Source of the DNA: Streptomyces tateyamensis
GTDB taxonomy: Bacteria; Actinomycetota; Actinomycetes; Streptomycetales; Streptomycetaceae
Assembly (NCBI RefSeq): GCF_003205575.1
Contig: NZ_PYBW01000030.1
Coordinates: 38,170-102,169 of the forward strand
Direction of reading: 5' to 3'
Length of the DNA stretch: 64,000 nucleotides
Part shown: positions 15,601 to 23,228 of the stretch, in pieces
How the letters are laid out: each line of letters starts with the position of its first letter
Numbering within the stretch: the stretch's first letter is position 1
Program-made: the position numbers and the translations under genes
The notes under the pieces: generated by a model
The model's input: the letters and a program-made list of their open reading frames with translations, nothing else
What the model was told of the DNA's origin: nothing
Databases searched by the model: none

Positions 15601-17671
15601 CCAGGAGGACGCTGTCTCCCTGGCCACCCTGGCGCCCCGCCACCAGCACGCCACCGAGACCCTCACCACGCCCTACTACCAGCAGCTCGTCCACCGACTC
15701 CTCGGCCCCGCCCTCGCCGAGCAGATCACCACCGACGACGCCTTCACCGCCGTCACCCGCGCCCTGCGCAACGCCGAAGCCAGCGGCTGGCAGCCCGAGC
15801 GGCTCATCGCCGCCGCCACCTGGCGCGGCGACCTGACCACCGCCGACTCCCCAGCCCAAGCCCTCGCCTGGCGCCTCAACACCATCACCGACGACCGCCC
15901 CGCCCCCGCCCACCTCAACGCCCCCACCACCGCAGACACCACCCGCTACGCCGCCCTGGTCGCGCAGATCACCAACCTGCCTGCCCACCGATTCGACCCC
16001 GAGAGCGCGACCGCCCAACCGGCGGCCCTGCACGTGGCACCCGCCGCTGCTCAGGCCCCCGACGCGCACCCGCGCGTCTCCACCGACACCCTCAACCGCT
16101 ACGCCACCGCCGCCGCCAACCTGATCACCACCACCACCGACAAGGTCACCGCGCACCCGCAGTGGCCCCACCTCGCCGGAGCCATGGCCGCGGCCGAGCG
16201 CACCGGCCGCGACACCACCGCCCTGCTCGCCACCGCCGCCACCCAGGCCACCAACGCCAGCGACCCGGTCACCGCCCTGACCCGCGCCGCCCGCACCACC
16301 CTGGCCGCCGACGGCACCCCAGAAGTCCACCAGAACACCCCCGAAGCCCTTCGCCACCAGGCCCTGGCCACCGAGGTCCTCGGCGCCGAGCACGCCACCC
16401 GAGCCCGCAACGAGAACACCTGGTCCGCCCTCACCGCCGCCCTGCGCCGCGCCGAGACCGCCGGTCACGAACCCGCCGCCCTGCTGCGCCAAGTCGCCGA
16501 AAGCCGCCCGCTCACCGGCGCCGACAGCCTCAGCCAGGTCCTCGCCTGGCGGATCGGCCGCCACCTCGCCACCAACGCCCCGGCCACCACCGCCCAGCAG
16601 GGCGACCGCGTCGAAACCGAGCTGTGGCGCACCCTCGCCTGGACCCTGAAGACCATTGAGAACACCGGCGCCACCGTGGAGACCGCCCTCTCCGAGGCGA
16701 CCGGCGGCCCCGCACTGCCCGAACTGCTCCAGCACGCCCAGCAGCAGGCGCTCGCCCACACCCGAGCCGCCTCCGGCCGGCCCGACCTTCCGGCCTGGAT
16801 CAGCGCCGTGCCGCGCTCCACCGCGGCCAACCCGCACCACCACGAGTACCTCACCGACAGCGCCGCACTGATCGCCAACCGCTTCGCTGTGCTCGCCGAC
16901 CGCACCGTGGAGAACCGCCCGGCGTGGAGCCAGACCCTCGGCGAAGCCCCACAGGACCCCACCCAGCGCGCGCAGTGGCAGCACCAGCTCGCCGTCGTCG
17001 CCGCCTACCGCGACCAGTACAAGGTCGCCGACGACAACGCCGCCCAGCCCACCGGCCCCTACATCGAGGAAGGCCGCACCGGCCACCACGCCTACTGGCA
17101 GGCCACCGCAGCCGCCATCAGCGCCCGGCACATCGCCACCGCACCGAACGCCCCGGCGGTCACCACCGCGGACCCCGACCAGCAGGCCCGCGGCCAGTTC
17201 GCTGCCGACATCTACCGGGCCCTGCCCGAGGCCGACCAGGCCGAGATCGTGCGCACCGTCGCCACCCGGACCGGCGCCACCTGGCTCGCCGGCCTCCCGC
17301 GCCTGGACGACGCCGCGCTGGCCCAGCAGCACGTCGCCGAGCAGGTCAGCACGGTGCTCACCGAGCGCCGCCAGCTCACCATCGAGGCCGCTCAGCCCGA
17401 GCAGCAGCCGCAGGCCGAGGAAGGGCGCCAGCCGACCCTCGCCGAACGCCGCCGAGTCGGCCGCCAGGCCGAACGCCAGGCCCACCGCGAACAGCTCCAG
17501 CAGCGCGGCGGACAGCCCACACGCGCCGCTCGGACTGCGCCGACCCGCCGGATCGAGCCCGCCGACCAGCGCCAGAACCAGGCCCCGGCCCAGCGCCCCG
17601 CCGGTCCGCAAACGCAGGTTCAGCAGCCGCCGCTGGTCCGCCAAGACCAGCAGGGCCCGCGCATCCGCTGA
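12644..17671 (+). CDS. MobF-family conjugative relaxase-helicase (TraA/TrwC-like)
   Basis: A protein of about 1675 residues that would nick the transferred strand at oriT, stay covalently attached through a tyrosine, and unwind the DNA. ATG 12644 is preferred; GTG 12632 is in the same frame. The relaxase domain covers about 1-390: candidate catalytic tyrosines are Y12/Y14, and the metal triad is in HFDSRAGDPNLHTH (H237, H248, H250). A SF1 helicase follows, with Walker A GPAGSGKT near 583-590, Walker B VVLVDEAG, GDYRQL and a late VMRSQG motif. The C-terminal 600 residues are Ala/Thr-rich helices with a repeated module (ALRRAETAG...LLRQVAESRPLTG...LAWRI) and a Gln/Arg-rich basic tail. No coupling protein or type IV secretion genes are in view, so transfer machinery must be elsewhere or supplied in trans. 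Confidence 0.93.
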   Translation: MTIHKLTSGTGYTYLTRQVAGGDVQRQRGQSAAEYYTQKGNPPGVWLGRGAPLLGLDGTTVTEEQMKLLYGLGQHPEAERIIAGHLAANVRADMNDEQLKATRAAAVKAATLGRAFPEYKALDPFGERVEKRLAVIEKQARREPTRAETKKIQREESTRQRAAVAGFDAVFAPVKSAAVLWALDEREEVRAAVREAHEAARDAAFAMLEEHAAFTRTGSTGQAQIETKGLIAVAFDHFDSRAGDPNLHTHVAISNKIQGIDGKWRSLDARALYSMTVAASEFYNSRFETELSARLGVTFEAREDAVTKRQPVREIVGIPVEAITHFSSRRTEIEARYEQRLREYRRDHGHDPSRGMTHQLARQANLDTREGKKAARSLQEMRADWTQTVTAAHGQDVIDRVMAAVPAPGSAPATAENEEQKPVEIPTLAAAVITAVAEERAVWTVWNLRAHAERLARSEHPTTDTAEHQALVEAIVTEAVSPVHSIRVDASALLTEPEELRRSNGDSVFVQHASARYTSRDIIEAERRLVVAATTPTTSGLNAGFVGAALDGFEARNRALDEGQRALVTAFATDNRLLAVGLGPAGSGKTTAMQAYVHVAAQAGQRVVPLATSAAAAAVLAADLQQPAENLHKFLWEYTGGKHANALHTGQNVPSHRASFALNPGDVVLVDEAGMAGTFNLDNLTRIAAHRGATVRLLGDYRQLASVESGGALRLIAAEAGAVELTQLHRFSNKAEADATLKIRVGDNAGLDFYLANQRVVGGSRTAMIEAAYDGWKADMLAGRTTLISAASGADVTALSARARDERVAAGQVEADGVMLRDGNRAGRGDWIVTRDNNRKITTNRGRDFVKNGDAWQVLKRHEDGSLKVRHMGHRGRVTLPAEYVAANVQLLYASTVMRSQGGTVDTAHPLVTEDMTREDLYVQLTRARHKTTIYTATHDLLPFDNDDQLAQTKHDPDTFAAREVLERVLNREGAQLSATDTIRNAQEDAVSLATLAPRHQHATETLTTPYYQQLVHRLLGPALAEQITTDDAFTAVTRALRNAEASGWQPERLIAAATWRGDLTTADSPAQALAWRLNTITDDRPAPAHLNAPTTADTTRYAALVAQITNLPAHRFDPESATAQPAALHVAPAAAQAPDAHPRVSTDTLNRYATAAANLITTTTDKVTAHPQWPHLAGAMAAAERTGRDTTALLATAATQATNASDPVTALTRAARTTLAADGTPEVHQNTPEALRHQALATEVLGAEHATRARNENTWSALTAALRRAETAGHEPAALLRQVAESRPLTGADSLSQVLAWRIGRHLATNAPATTAQQGDRVETELWRTLAWTLKTIENTGATVETALSEATGGPALPELLQHAQQQALAHTRAASGRPDLPAWISAVPRSTAANPHHHEYLTDSAALIANRFAVLADRTVENRPAWSQTLGEAPQDPTQRAQWQHQLAVVAAYRDQYKVADDNAAQPTGPYIEEGRTGHHAYWQATAAAISARHIATAPNAPAVTTADPDQQARGQFAADIYRALPEADQAEIVRTVATRTGATWLAGLPRLDDAALAQQHVAEQVSTVLTERRQLTIEAAQPEQQPQAEEGRQPTLAERRRVGRQAERQAHREQLQQRGGQPTRAARTAPTRRIEPADQRQNQAPAQRPAGPQTQVQQPPLVRQDQQGPRIR

Positions 17672-17692
17672 GGTTCTGTGTCCTGGGCGGCC

Positions 17693-17998
17693 CTAGCCTG
17701 CAAGGCTGAGATCGTTCTCCGCATCTCGTCTGTCGTCGGCGTCTGCTGCAAGTGCCGCAGAGGCAGCACCGACCAGCCTTTCGAACTCGGGCCGGTCGAG
17801 GAGGACATGGAGGCCGTACAGGATGGCCCAAGCGACCTTGAGCTCCGGGCTCTCGTCCTCATGCTGCTTGAACAGAGCCAGCCCGATGTATCGGATCTGG
17901 ACCTCTCGGCGGTTGAACCTTGCCCACTTCTCGATGCCTTCTTCGGCGCAGTTGATCAGCTCCGCGTACCGCTCATCGCCGATCAGGTCCCTCAGCTG
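17693..17998 (-). pseudogene. C-terminal remnant of an unknown protein
   Basis: On the minus strand an open stretch of 101 codons ends at TAG (17695-17693) and has protein-like composition (LIGDERYAELINCAEEGIEK, then a Leu-rich VAWAILYGLHVLLDRPEF part). It contains no ATG or GTG, and a TAA stop immediately precedes it (18001-17999), so the N-terminal part is lost. No family was recognised. Confidence 0.5.
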
Positions 17999-18409
17999 TT
18001 ACGGCCCGGCTGCCAGACTCCACCGCCCGCCCGCCGGCCGGTTCCCCTTCTCGCCGGCCGCGCGTTGTAAGTTGTGCTCCGGCCGGGCGGGATCACGGTC
18101 CCGACGTGGCCGGGCCGCTCATGGTGCCGTGCGAGGCGCCGAGGAGCGGGATCCGAAGGGGCCGACCGAGACAGTCCCTCCGGCCGACCCCGCGATCGCC
18201 GGGAGCCGTTCGGGGTGCAGGGTAGTGCCGGCGACTTCACGGACCGTCCGGCCAGGCGAGGGCAGGCACGGCGCCAAGCGTGAGCGCCGGGTCCTTGCGG
18301 AACCCGCCACCCTATTCGGCCAGGCGCCCCCTTTCGGAACGCCCCCGGCGGGCCTCCGGCCGATACCGAGGAGGAGGCACCAGCCTTGTACTGGAGAGGT
18401 CCCGCTGAG

Positions 18410-18800
18410 GTCCCTCGAGGGGCGCGGCGCAGGCGGTGGAGTGCAGGTACATGTGCTTGATGCCGACGGCGGTGAAGTCCTGCTCGGTGGGCACGTCACC
18501 CATCCCGCCCGTGCCGGCCGCGCGGGTGAGCGAGTCGATGTGAGGCCGGCTCCGGAGGCGGGCAGCTTCTCCTTGGCGATCACCATCCGGCCGGGCACCG
18601 GGACCTTTGCGGCCTGGCCAGCGAACCGGGCAGGCATGCCGCCCCTGGCAGGCGGGAAGCCGGTGCCGGTCACCCTGTCCCCAGCGCCGGGCTGCAGCAG
18701 CATCTCCGGGTTGGACGAGTTGCTCGTGGCGGTCTTCTTCGGAGCTTCAGTGAAGGTCGTCTCCAGATGCACGCAGTCGGCGGCCATCACCGGAAGGTCT
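18410..18800 (-). pseudogene. Frameshifted remnant of an unrecognised gene
   Basis: Minus-strand frames here carry fragments that look protein-like. One reads LETTFTEAPKKTATSN and later VPGRMVIAKEKLPASG; a second frame continues with GMGDVPTEQDFTAVGIKHMY. They are in different frames with no ribosome site, so this is best read as one decayed gene with a frameshift near 18520-18550. The product is not identified, and the rest of 18001-18410 holds nothing convincing. Confidence 0.35.
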
Positions 18801-19082
18801 TGGCCGCGCCCGCCGCCCGGTCGCGGCAGGTGTCGCGTCGCCGGCCGCGACACCTCCGCTGCCACAGGCCGTGGCGAACAGGGTCTCCGCAACCGCGGTA
18901 CCGCACAACACGCGAGGACGCCTGCCAACTCTCCTGGAAACCCGGGAGCACGGTGAGCCCGCCGCCGCGGACCCCGGAGTTCCAGGAAAGCTGGACCGAT
19001 CGTCGCAGCAGTTCCCGGGGAGACCGAGATTCTCAAAGGCGGGGCGCCGGCCGGCCGGGCTCTACAAGAGGGTGCGCCAGTA

Positions 19083-19330
19083 TTACCAGACACGCTTGAG
19101 GATCATGAGCGCGATCAGCGGGTACCAGACGACGGGGACCACCCAGTGATATCGCACCGCCAACTCGGTGGCGGGACGCCAGCGCGCGGGCAGCGGGATC
19201 ACCTCGTGCTGGAGGTTGTGCAGGGTGGTGTACCAGAACAGCGGGATCGTGGCGGCCCACACGGCGATGCAGTACGGGCAGAGCGCACCGATCTCGGTGG
19301 CGCCGAGCACCTCCAGCAGATCCCCGAGCA
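19083..19330 (-). pseudogene. C-terminal fragment of a VKOR-family protein
   Basis: About 82 residues ending at TAA 19085-19083 match the end of bacterial vitamin K epoxide reductase homologues, which pass electrons from disulfide-forming partners to quinones. The active-site CPYC lies in EIGALCPYCIAVW, followed by transmembrane segments (ATIPLFWYTTLHNL and VVPVVWYPLIALMIL). The N-terminal half with the other conserved Cys pair is absent: at about 19330 the sequence joins an unrelated plus-strand coding remnant. The piece is therefore truncated and almost certainly non-functional. Confidence 0.7.
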
Positions 19331-19565
19331 CACCTTCGCCCCCCAACTCGCCTACCCATACCGCAGCGACTCCGAATCCGTCCACAACCAGTTCGACCAG
19401 ATCCTGTGGACCCGCCGGATGATCGCAGGAGTCAACCTCCAGAAGATCTTCGTCCTCGGCTTCGCTCTGTCCCAGAACGCCACCAGCCGCCGCGTATTCC
19501 AGGAGGACGAGCGGATCTGCCCAGAGCGATCGTCCTCCTGTCAACTTGCGGGCGCCAGAGTGTGA
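19331..19565 (+). pseudogene. 3' remnant of an unknown gene
   Basis: A plus-strand frame reads LAYPYRSDSESVHNQFDQ, then TRRMIAGVNLQKIFVLGFAL, and ends at TGA 19563-19565. Composition is protein-like, but there is no start codon after the junction with the VKOR remnant. It may be the end of a mobile-element protein, which cannot be confirmed from this fragment. Confidence 0.4.
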
Positions 19566-19660
19566 GCACCGAGCTAGTCTGGCGATCGGGGGAGGCTCAT
19601 GCGGGCGGACTTCGAGGCTCTTGGTTGTTATCTTCCCGCTGCGGTGGTCGGCGGCACGGC

Positions 19661-19674
19661 GGGACCGGCGGCCA
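19661..19674. promoter_or_regulatory. Weak DosR-type box upstream of ldh
   Basis: GGGACCGGCGGCCA is a degenerate match to GGGCCGNNCGGCCC. Its distance to the start codon (about 93 bases) equals that of the strong boxes, which is the main support. Confidence 0.3.
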
Positions 19675-19766
19675 TGGGCCCTCGGCTGACGACATCCGAA
19701 GGCACGGTTGGCCGCGTCGCCGTACGGTTGGCCCGTCGGCGGATTCCACAAGAGAGAAGAACCGCC

Positions 19767-20768
19767 ATGGAGATCCTCGTCTTCGGCGTGCAGGCGGACG
19801 AGAAGCCCCTGCTCGAACAGGCCTTCGCGGCACACCACCAGGTTCGCTGCCTGGACGTCTTCCTCAATGCCGAGACCGCCCCGCTCGCCGCAGGGCACCA
19901 GGTCATCAGCACCAGCGTCAACGCTCAGCTCGACGCTGACACCTTGCGTATCCTGGCCGCCGGCGGCACCCGCATGGTGGCCCAGCGCTCCACCGGCTTC
20001 AACAACATCGACCTCAACATCGCGGCCGAGCTCGGTCTCACGGTCTCCCGTGTCCTCTCGTACTCCCCGCACTCCGTCGCCGAGTTCGCCTGGGCCCTGG
20101 CACTGGCTGTCAATCGCCACGTCATCCGCGCCGCCCACCGCACCCGCGAGTTCGACTTCCGCCTTGACGGGCTCATGGGACGTGACATCCACGGCATGAC
20201 CGTCGGCGTGATCGGCACCGGCAGGATCGGCGCGTGCTTCACCCGGATCGCGCACGGCTTCGGCACCACCCTCCTCGGCTGGGACATCGCCGAGAACCCG
20301 GCCTGCCTGGGCCTCGGCATGACCTACACCGACCTCGACCGGCTGCTCGCCGCCTCTGACCTGATCAGCTTGCACGTCCCGCTGCTGCCCGCCACCCACC
20401 ACCTCATCGACGCCACGGCACTCGTCCGGATGAAGGACCACGCGATCCTTATCAACTCCAGCCGTGGTGGCCTCATCGACACCGCAGCCCTCGTCGAGAC
20501 CCTGCGCGCCGGCCGGCTTGGCGGAGTCGGACTGGACGTCTACGAGGAGGAGACCGGGCTCTTCTTCTTCGACCGTTCCCTCGACGTCGTCACCGACGAC
20601 ACCCTCGCCCGGCTGATGACCTTCCCTCAGGTCCTGGTCACCTCACACCAGGCGTACTTCACCAGCACCGCCGTCCATCAGATCATCGACGCGACGTTGC
20701 GCAACATCGACGACTACCTCGCCGCCCGGACCAGTGAGAACACCCTGGTGCCCAGGCCGACGATCTGA
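19767..20768 (+). CDS. ldhA: D-lactate dehydrogenase (2-hydroxyacid dehydrogenase family)
   Basis: A protein of 333 residues that reduces pyruvate to D-lactate with NADH in the cytoplasm, regenerating NAD without oxygen. Start ATG 19767 has an AGAGAGAAGA purine-rich site upstream. The NAD-binding fold shows VGVIGTGRIGACF (about 149-161). NSSRGGLIDT, GVGLDVYEEE and TSHQAYFT supply the Arg, Glu and His catalytic residues. GLFFFDRS near 268-275 is typical of the LdhA subgroup rather than of phosphoglycerate or formate dehydrogenases. It opens the dormancy cluster, and a fermentative role fits the hypoxia theme. A degenerate DosR-type box lies 93 bases upstream. Confidence 0.9.
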   Translation: MEILVFGVQADEKPLLEQAFAAHHQVRCLDVFLNAETAPLAAGHQVISTSVNAQLDADTLRILAAGGTRMVAQRSTGFNNIDLNIAAELGLTVSRVLSYSPHSVAEFAWALALAVNRHVIRAAHRTREFDFRLDGLMGRDIHGMTVGVIGTGRIGACFTRIAHGFGTTLLGWDIAENPACLGLGMTYTDLDRLLAASDLISLHVPLLPATHHLIDATALVRMKDHAILINSSRGGLIDTAALVETLRAGRLGGVGLDVYEEETGLFFFDRSLDVVTDDTLARLMTFPQVLVTSHQAYFTSTAVHQIIDATLRNIDDYLAARTSENTLVPRPTI

Positions 20769-20783
20769 AGAGTGCGCATTCCA

Positions 20784-20807
20784 CGTCCACGACCGCAGGC
20801 GTGGACG
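20784..20807 (+). terminator. Hairpin after ldhA
   Basis: CGTCCAC (20784-20790) pairs with GTGGACG (20801-20807). A second pairing of GCGTGGA with TCCACGC slightly downstream is possible. The stop is at 20768. Confidence 0.4.
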
Positions 20808-21045
20808 CCGATCGGTCTCCACGCCCCTCGCCCCGCCCCGGGGCCCGACGCCGTCCCGGCACGCTGGAGACCATCAGCCGTGGCCGTGCCGCGCGCGGGC
20901 TTGTCACCTGAAGAGGACGGGAAGGACTTCTTACGTGCGTACGGAGGAGCAGGTGGGTGGCGTGCCCCGTGGCCGACGTCCGTGGGCGGCAGATGGGCGC
21001 CTTCGCGCCACCGGTGACATGCTCGACTGCAGGAGGTGGGCGGTC

Positions 21046-21729
21046 GTGAATGAGAGCAGGACACCATCCGACGGGTCAGCCGGGGCACCGACGCCCCAGC
21101 CCGGCGAGCTTGCCCGCCGCGTCGCGCTGCGGCGTGGGCAGCTCGGGCTCAGCCGCGAGGAGCTGGCGCACCAGGCTGGCATGGCGCCGCGCTACCTCCA
21201 GCTTCTGGAGGAACTCGGAGGCGACTTCGACACCGGCGGTCTCCTGCGGCTGGCGGCCGTCCTGGAGACCACGCCCCGGGAACTGCTCGAAGGCAGCACC
21301 GATGGCCCTCCCGGCCAAGGCGCAGCTGCTCCCCGGCCCATTCTCTGGAAGCTTGAGCCCGAGGAGTGTCGGGACCGGCTCGGAACGCACGGGGTCGGCC
21401 GCGTGGCACTGTCCACGCCCGCAGGGCCCGCTGTACTCCCGGTCAACTACACCGTTCTCGGCGGCGCGATCGTCTACCGCACGGCCCCCGACACCGTGAC
21501 AGCGGCTGCGGCGGGCAGCGAGGTGGCCTTCGAGGTGGACCAGGTGGACGAGGCCCTGAGGCAGGGATGGAGCGTTCTGGTCGTCGGCAGGGCAGAGCGC
21601 GTCACCGAGCCCGACGCAGTTCAGCTGCTCACCGAGCAGGCCGCTGCGGAGCCGTGGGCGGGCGGGAAGCGTGACCTGTGGGTCCGCATCAACCCAACTC
21701 GCGTCACCGGCCGCATCATCCGAACCTGA
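21046..21729 (+). CDS. XRE HTH / PNPOx-like flavin-binding fusion protein
   Basis: A protein of 227 residues that starts with GTG 21046, with AGGAGG nine bases upstream. Residues about 22-80 are a Cro/C1-type HTH (LGLSREELAHQAGMAPRYL). Residues about 100-220 form a pyridoxamine 5'-phosphate oxidase-like split barrel with GVGRVALSTPAGPAVLPVNY and WSVLVVGRAE; family members bind FMN or F420. A DNA-binding domain joined to a flavin-type domain suggests a redox- or cofactor-responsive regulator, but no target is known. A paralogue with the same layout lies at 51734-52414. It has its own leader; no clear DosR-type box was found upstream. Confidence 0.85.
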   Translation: MNESRTPSDGSAGAPTPQPGELARRVALRRGQLGLSREELAHQAGMAPRYLQLLEELGGDFDTGGLLRLAAVLETTPRELLEGSTDGPPGQGAAAPRPILWKLEPEECRDRLGTHGVGRVALSTPAGPAVLPVNYTVLGGAIVYRTAPDTVTAAAAGSEVAFEVDQVDEALRQGWSVLVVGRAERVTEPDAVQLLTEQAAAEPWAGGKRDLWVRINPTRVTGRIIRT

Positions 21730-21851
21730 GCCTCGAGACTGCTGAGCCAGTCGCGCCCGGCGGGCAAGGCCGATTCGCGGAGCAGATCGCCTGTTCTGGC
21801 AGCCGCGCGTCGGAAGCCGCCGCGCGGCCTGCTCTACCAGCGCCCCCGGCA

Positions 21852-21887
21852 TGCCAAGGCCAGCTCTCGGCGAGGCGGGCCTTGGCA
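21852..21887. terminator. Terminator between convergent genes
   Basis: TGCCAAGGCC (21852-21861) pairs perfectly with GGCCTTGGCA (21878-21887), just after the stop region of the minus-strand operon and after the XRE gene. Confidence 0.65.
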
Positions 21888-21895
21888 GCGGTGTG

Positions 21896-22375
21896 TCACT
21901 CGTGAGCGGCCGGCCGCTCAGCCGCGGGTACGCCGTTGGCGGCCAGGAGGGCGGTGCCGGTGTGGATGTTGGCCGGGTCTGCCGCGGCCGTCATCAGGCG
22001 CTCGGCGATGGATGCTTCGGTGTCGGGTGGAATCACCAGCAGTTCCAGGCGCCGCGGGATGAAGGAGCAGACCATCACCTCGTCCGCGTCCTGCTCCTGC
22101 TCGAACCATCCGATCTGGATGACATGGCCGGTGACCGGGACCTCGCGGGGGATGACCGGCCAGTGCGTCGGGTTCACGGTGACGCGGATGATCCGTCCCC
22201 AAGTCGGGTCCATCTCCGCTGCGAGCGCCGGAAGTTCGCGTAGGAGGTCGTGCGAGCGGGGCCACCAGGCGCCGTCCAGCCTGCCTGGAGTGACACCGGT
22301 GGGTGTCAGCGAGACCCGAGCCGGCAGATCGGGGGGCGCGGGGCGGTTGGTCACCGGGTTGAAGGGCATGGCCAT
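21896..22375 (-). CDS. DUF5994 family protein
   Basis: A 159-residue protein of the actinobacterial DUF5994 family, function unknown. Family signs are LDGAWWPRSHDLLRELPALA (about 33-52), the WGRIIRVTVNPTHWP block and VIQIGWFEQEQD. It starts at ATG 22375 and overlaps the 3' end of the CBS-BON gene as annotated by 25 bases. That overlap may be an artefact of a frameshift in the upstream gene. It is the last gene of a minus-strand operon with the CBS-BON, nitroreductase and DUF1876 genes, and so is probably controlled by the tandem boxes at 24796-24841. Confidence 0.85.
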   Translation of the reverse strand: MAMPFNPVTNRPAPPDLPARVSLTPTGVTPGRLDGAWWPRSHDLLRELPALAAEMDPTWGRIIRVTVNPTHWPVIPREVPVTGHVIQIGWFEQEQDADEVMVCSFIPRRLELLVIPPDTEASIAERLMTAAADPANIHTGTALLAANGVPAAERPAAHE

Positions 22376-23220
22376 CTCGAATACCTGCCTCGGACTCGTC
22401 GCGGACTACCCGGTGCCGCCGATGATCGGCGACACCGCATGTCATGAAGAGGCCACGTGAGCCGACCACGACCTCGTTCCAACGTACTGCGCACCCAGTC
22501 GGCGGGCATCCGTACCAGGAGTCTGCCCGGGCCGCACCACCGGATCAGCGCGCAGACTCCTCCACACGGGCAGTCACTCCTCGGTCGGTCGGTGCGGTCG
22601 GTGACGGATACGACCCCGTCGACGGAGCGGCACAGGCGCAGCACGATCGGGACCAGCCGGCGTGGTTCGATGGTGCCGCTGAGGACGACACGTCCCTGCG
22701 CGACCTCGACCCCGATGGCGGCCGGGCTAACGCCCTCGACCTGTCCGAGTACGCCCTGCACGATGTCGTGCCGGATGACCTGGTCGTCGCGCAGGAACAC
22801 CTGGATCAGGTCGCTGCGGCTGACCATTCCCGCAAGTCGGCCGTCCCCGTCGACGACGGGCAGTGGCTTGATGTGATGGCGGGCCATCGAGCGGGCAGCG
22901 GCCACCACGCTGGCGCTCGGCGTGCTGCACACCGCGGGGCTGGTCATCAGCGCCTGCGCCGTGTCGGCGCCGGTCCGGTCCGGGCCTCCGGCTTGCGCGG
23001 GCGTTGGGGGCAGCGGGGAGGACGGGTCCTCCTGGGCTGCCTGGGTGCGCATCAGATCGGCTTCCGAGACGATGCCGACCGGCCGATCGGCATCGTCGAC
23101 GACCGGGACGGCGGTGATGTCGAACTCGGTGAGCAGGGTCAGGATCTCGTGGAAGCAGGTGGCGGGTGCGACGCGGACCACTTGGCGGGTCATCACGTCC
23201 CGGACCGTGCGGTGGCGCAT
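22351..23220 (-). CDS. CBS-pair and BON-domain protein with abnormal C-terminus
   Basis: A protein of 289 residues as read. Two CBS motifs (about 8-60 and 88-145: DVMTRQVVRVAP, ITAVPVVDDADRPVGIVSEADL and KPLPVVDGDGRLAGMVSRSDL) form a Bateman module that usually senses adenosine nucleotides. A BON domain follows (about 150-218). After VVSVTDRTDRP the sequence becomes Arg/Cys-rich and unlike the relatives at 28268 and 29811. The change coincides with a tandem TCGG repeat at 22581-22593 (plus strand). One extra repeat unit would bring a stop codon in at once, so the last 60-70 residues are probably frameshift product. Start ATG 23220; it follows the nitroreductase stop by eight bases in the same operon. 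Confidence 0.85.
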   Translation of the reverse strand: MRHRTVRDVMTRQVVRVAPATCFHEILTLLTEFDITAVPVVDDADRPVGIVSEADLMRTQAAQEDPSSPLPPTPAQAGGPDRTGADTAQALMTSPAVCSTPSASVVAAARSMARHHIKPLPVVDGDGRLAGMVSRSDLIQVFLRDDQVIRHDIVQGVLGQVEGVSPAAIGVEVAQGRVVLSGTIEPRRLVPIVLRLCRSVDGVVSVTDRTDRPRSDCPCGGVCALIRWCGPGRLLVRMPADWVRSTLERGRGRLTWPLHDMRCRRSSAAPGSPRRVRGRYSRWPCPSTR

Positions 23221-23228
23221 GGCTCACC

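Noticed and set aside
12548-17644. Very long minus-strand open frames opposite the relaxase
   Set aside because: They are Gly/Val-rich mirror frames created by the GC3 bias of the plus-strand gene, with no ribosome site or family motif; the relaxase-helicase motifs are unambiguous.
1-17671. Integrase, replication initiator or TraB/type IV secretion genes
   Set aside because: None of the proteins shows the motifs of tyrosine or serine recombinases, Rep proteins or FtsK-like translocases, so plasmid or ICE status cannot be decided from this window.
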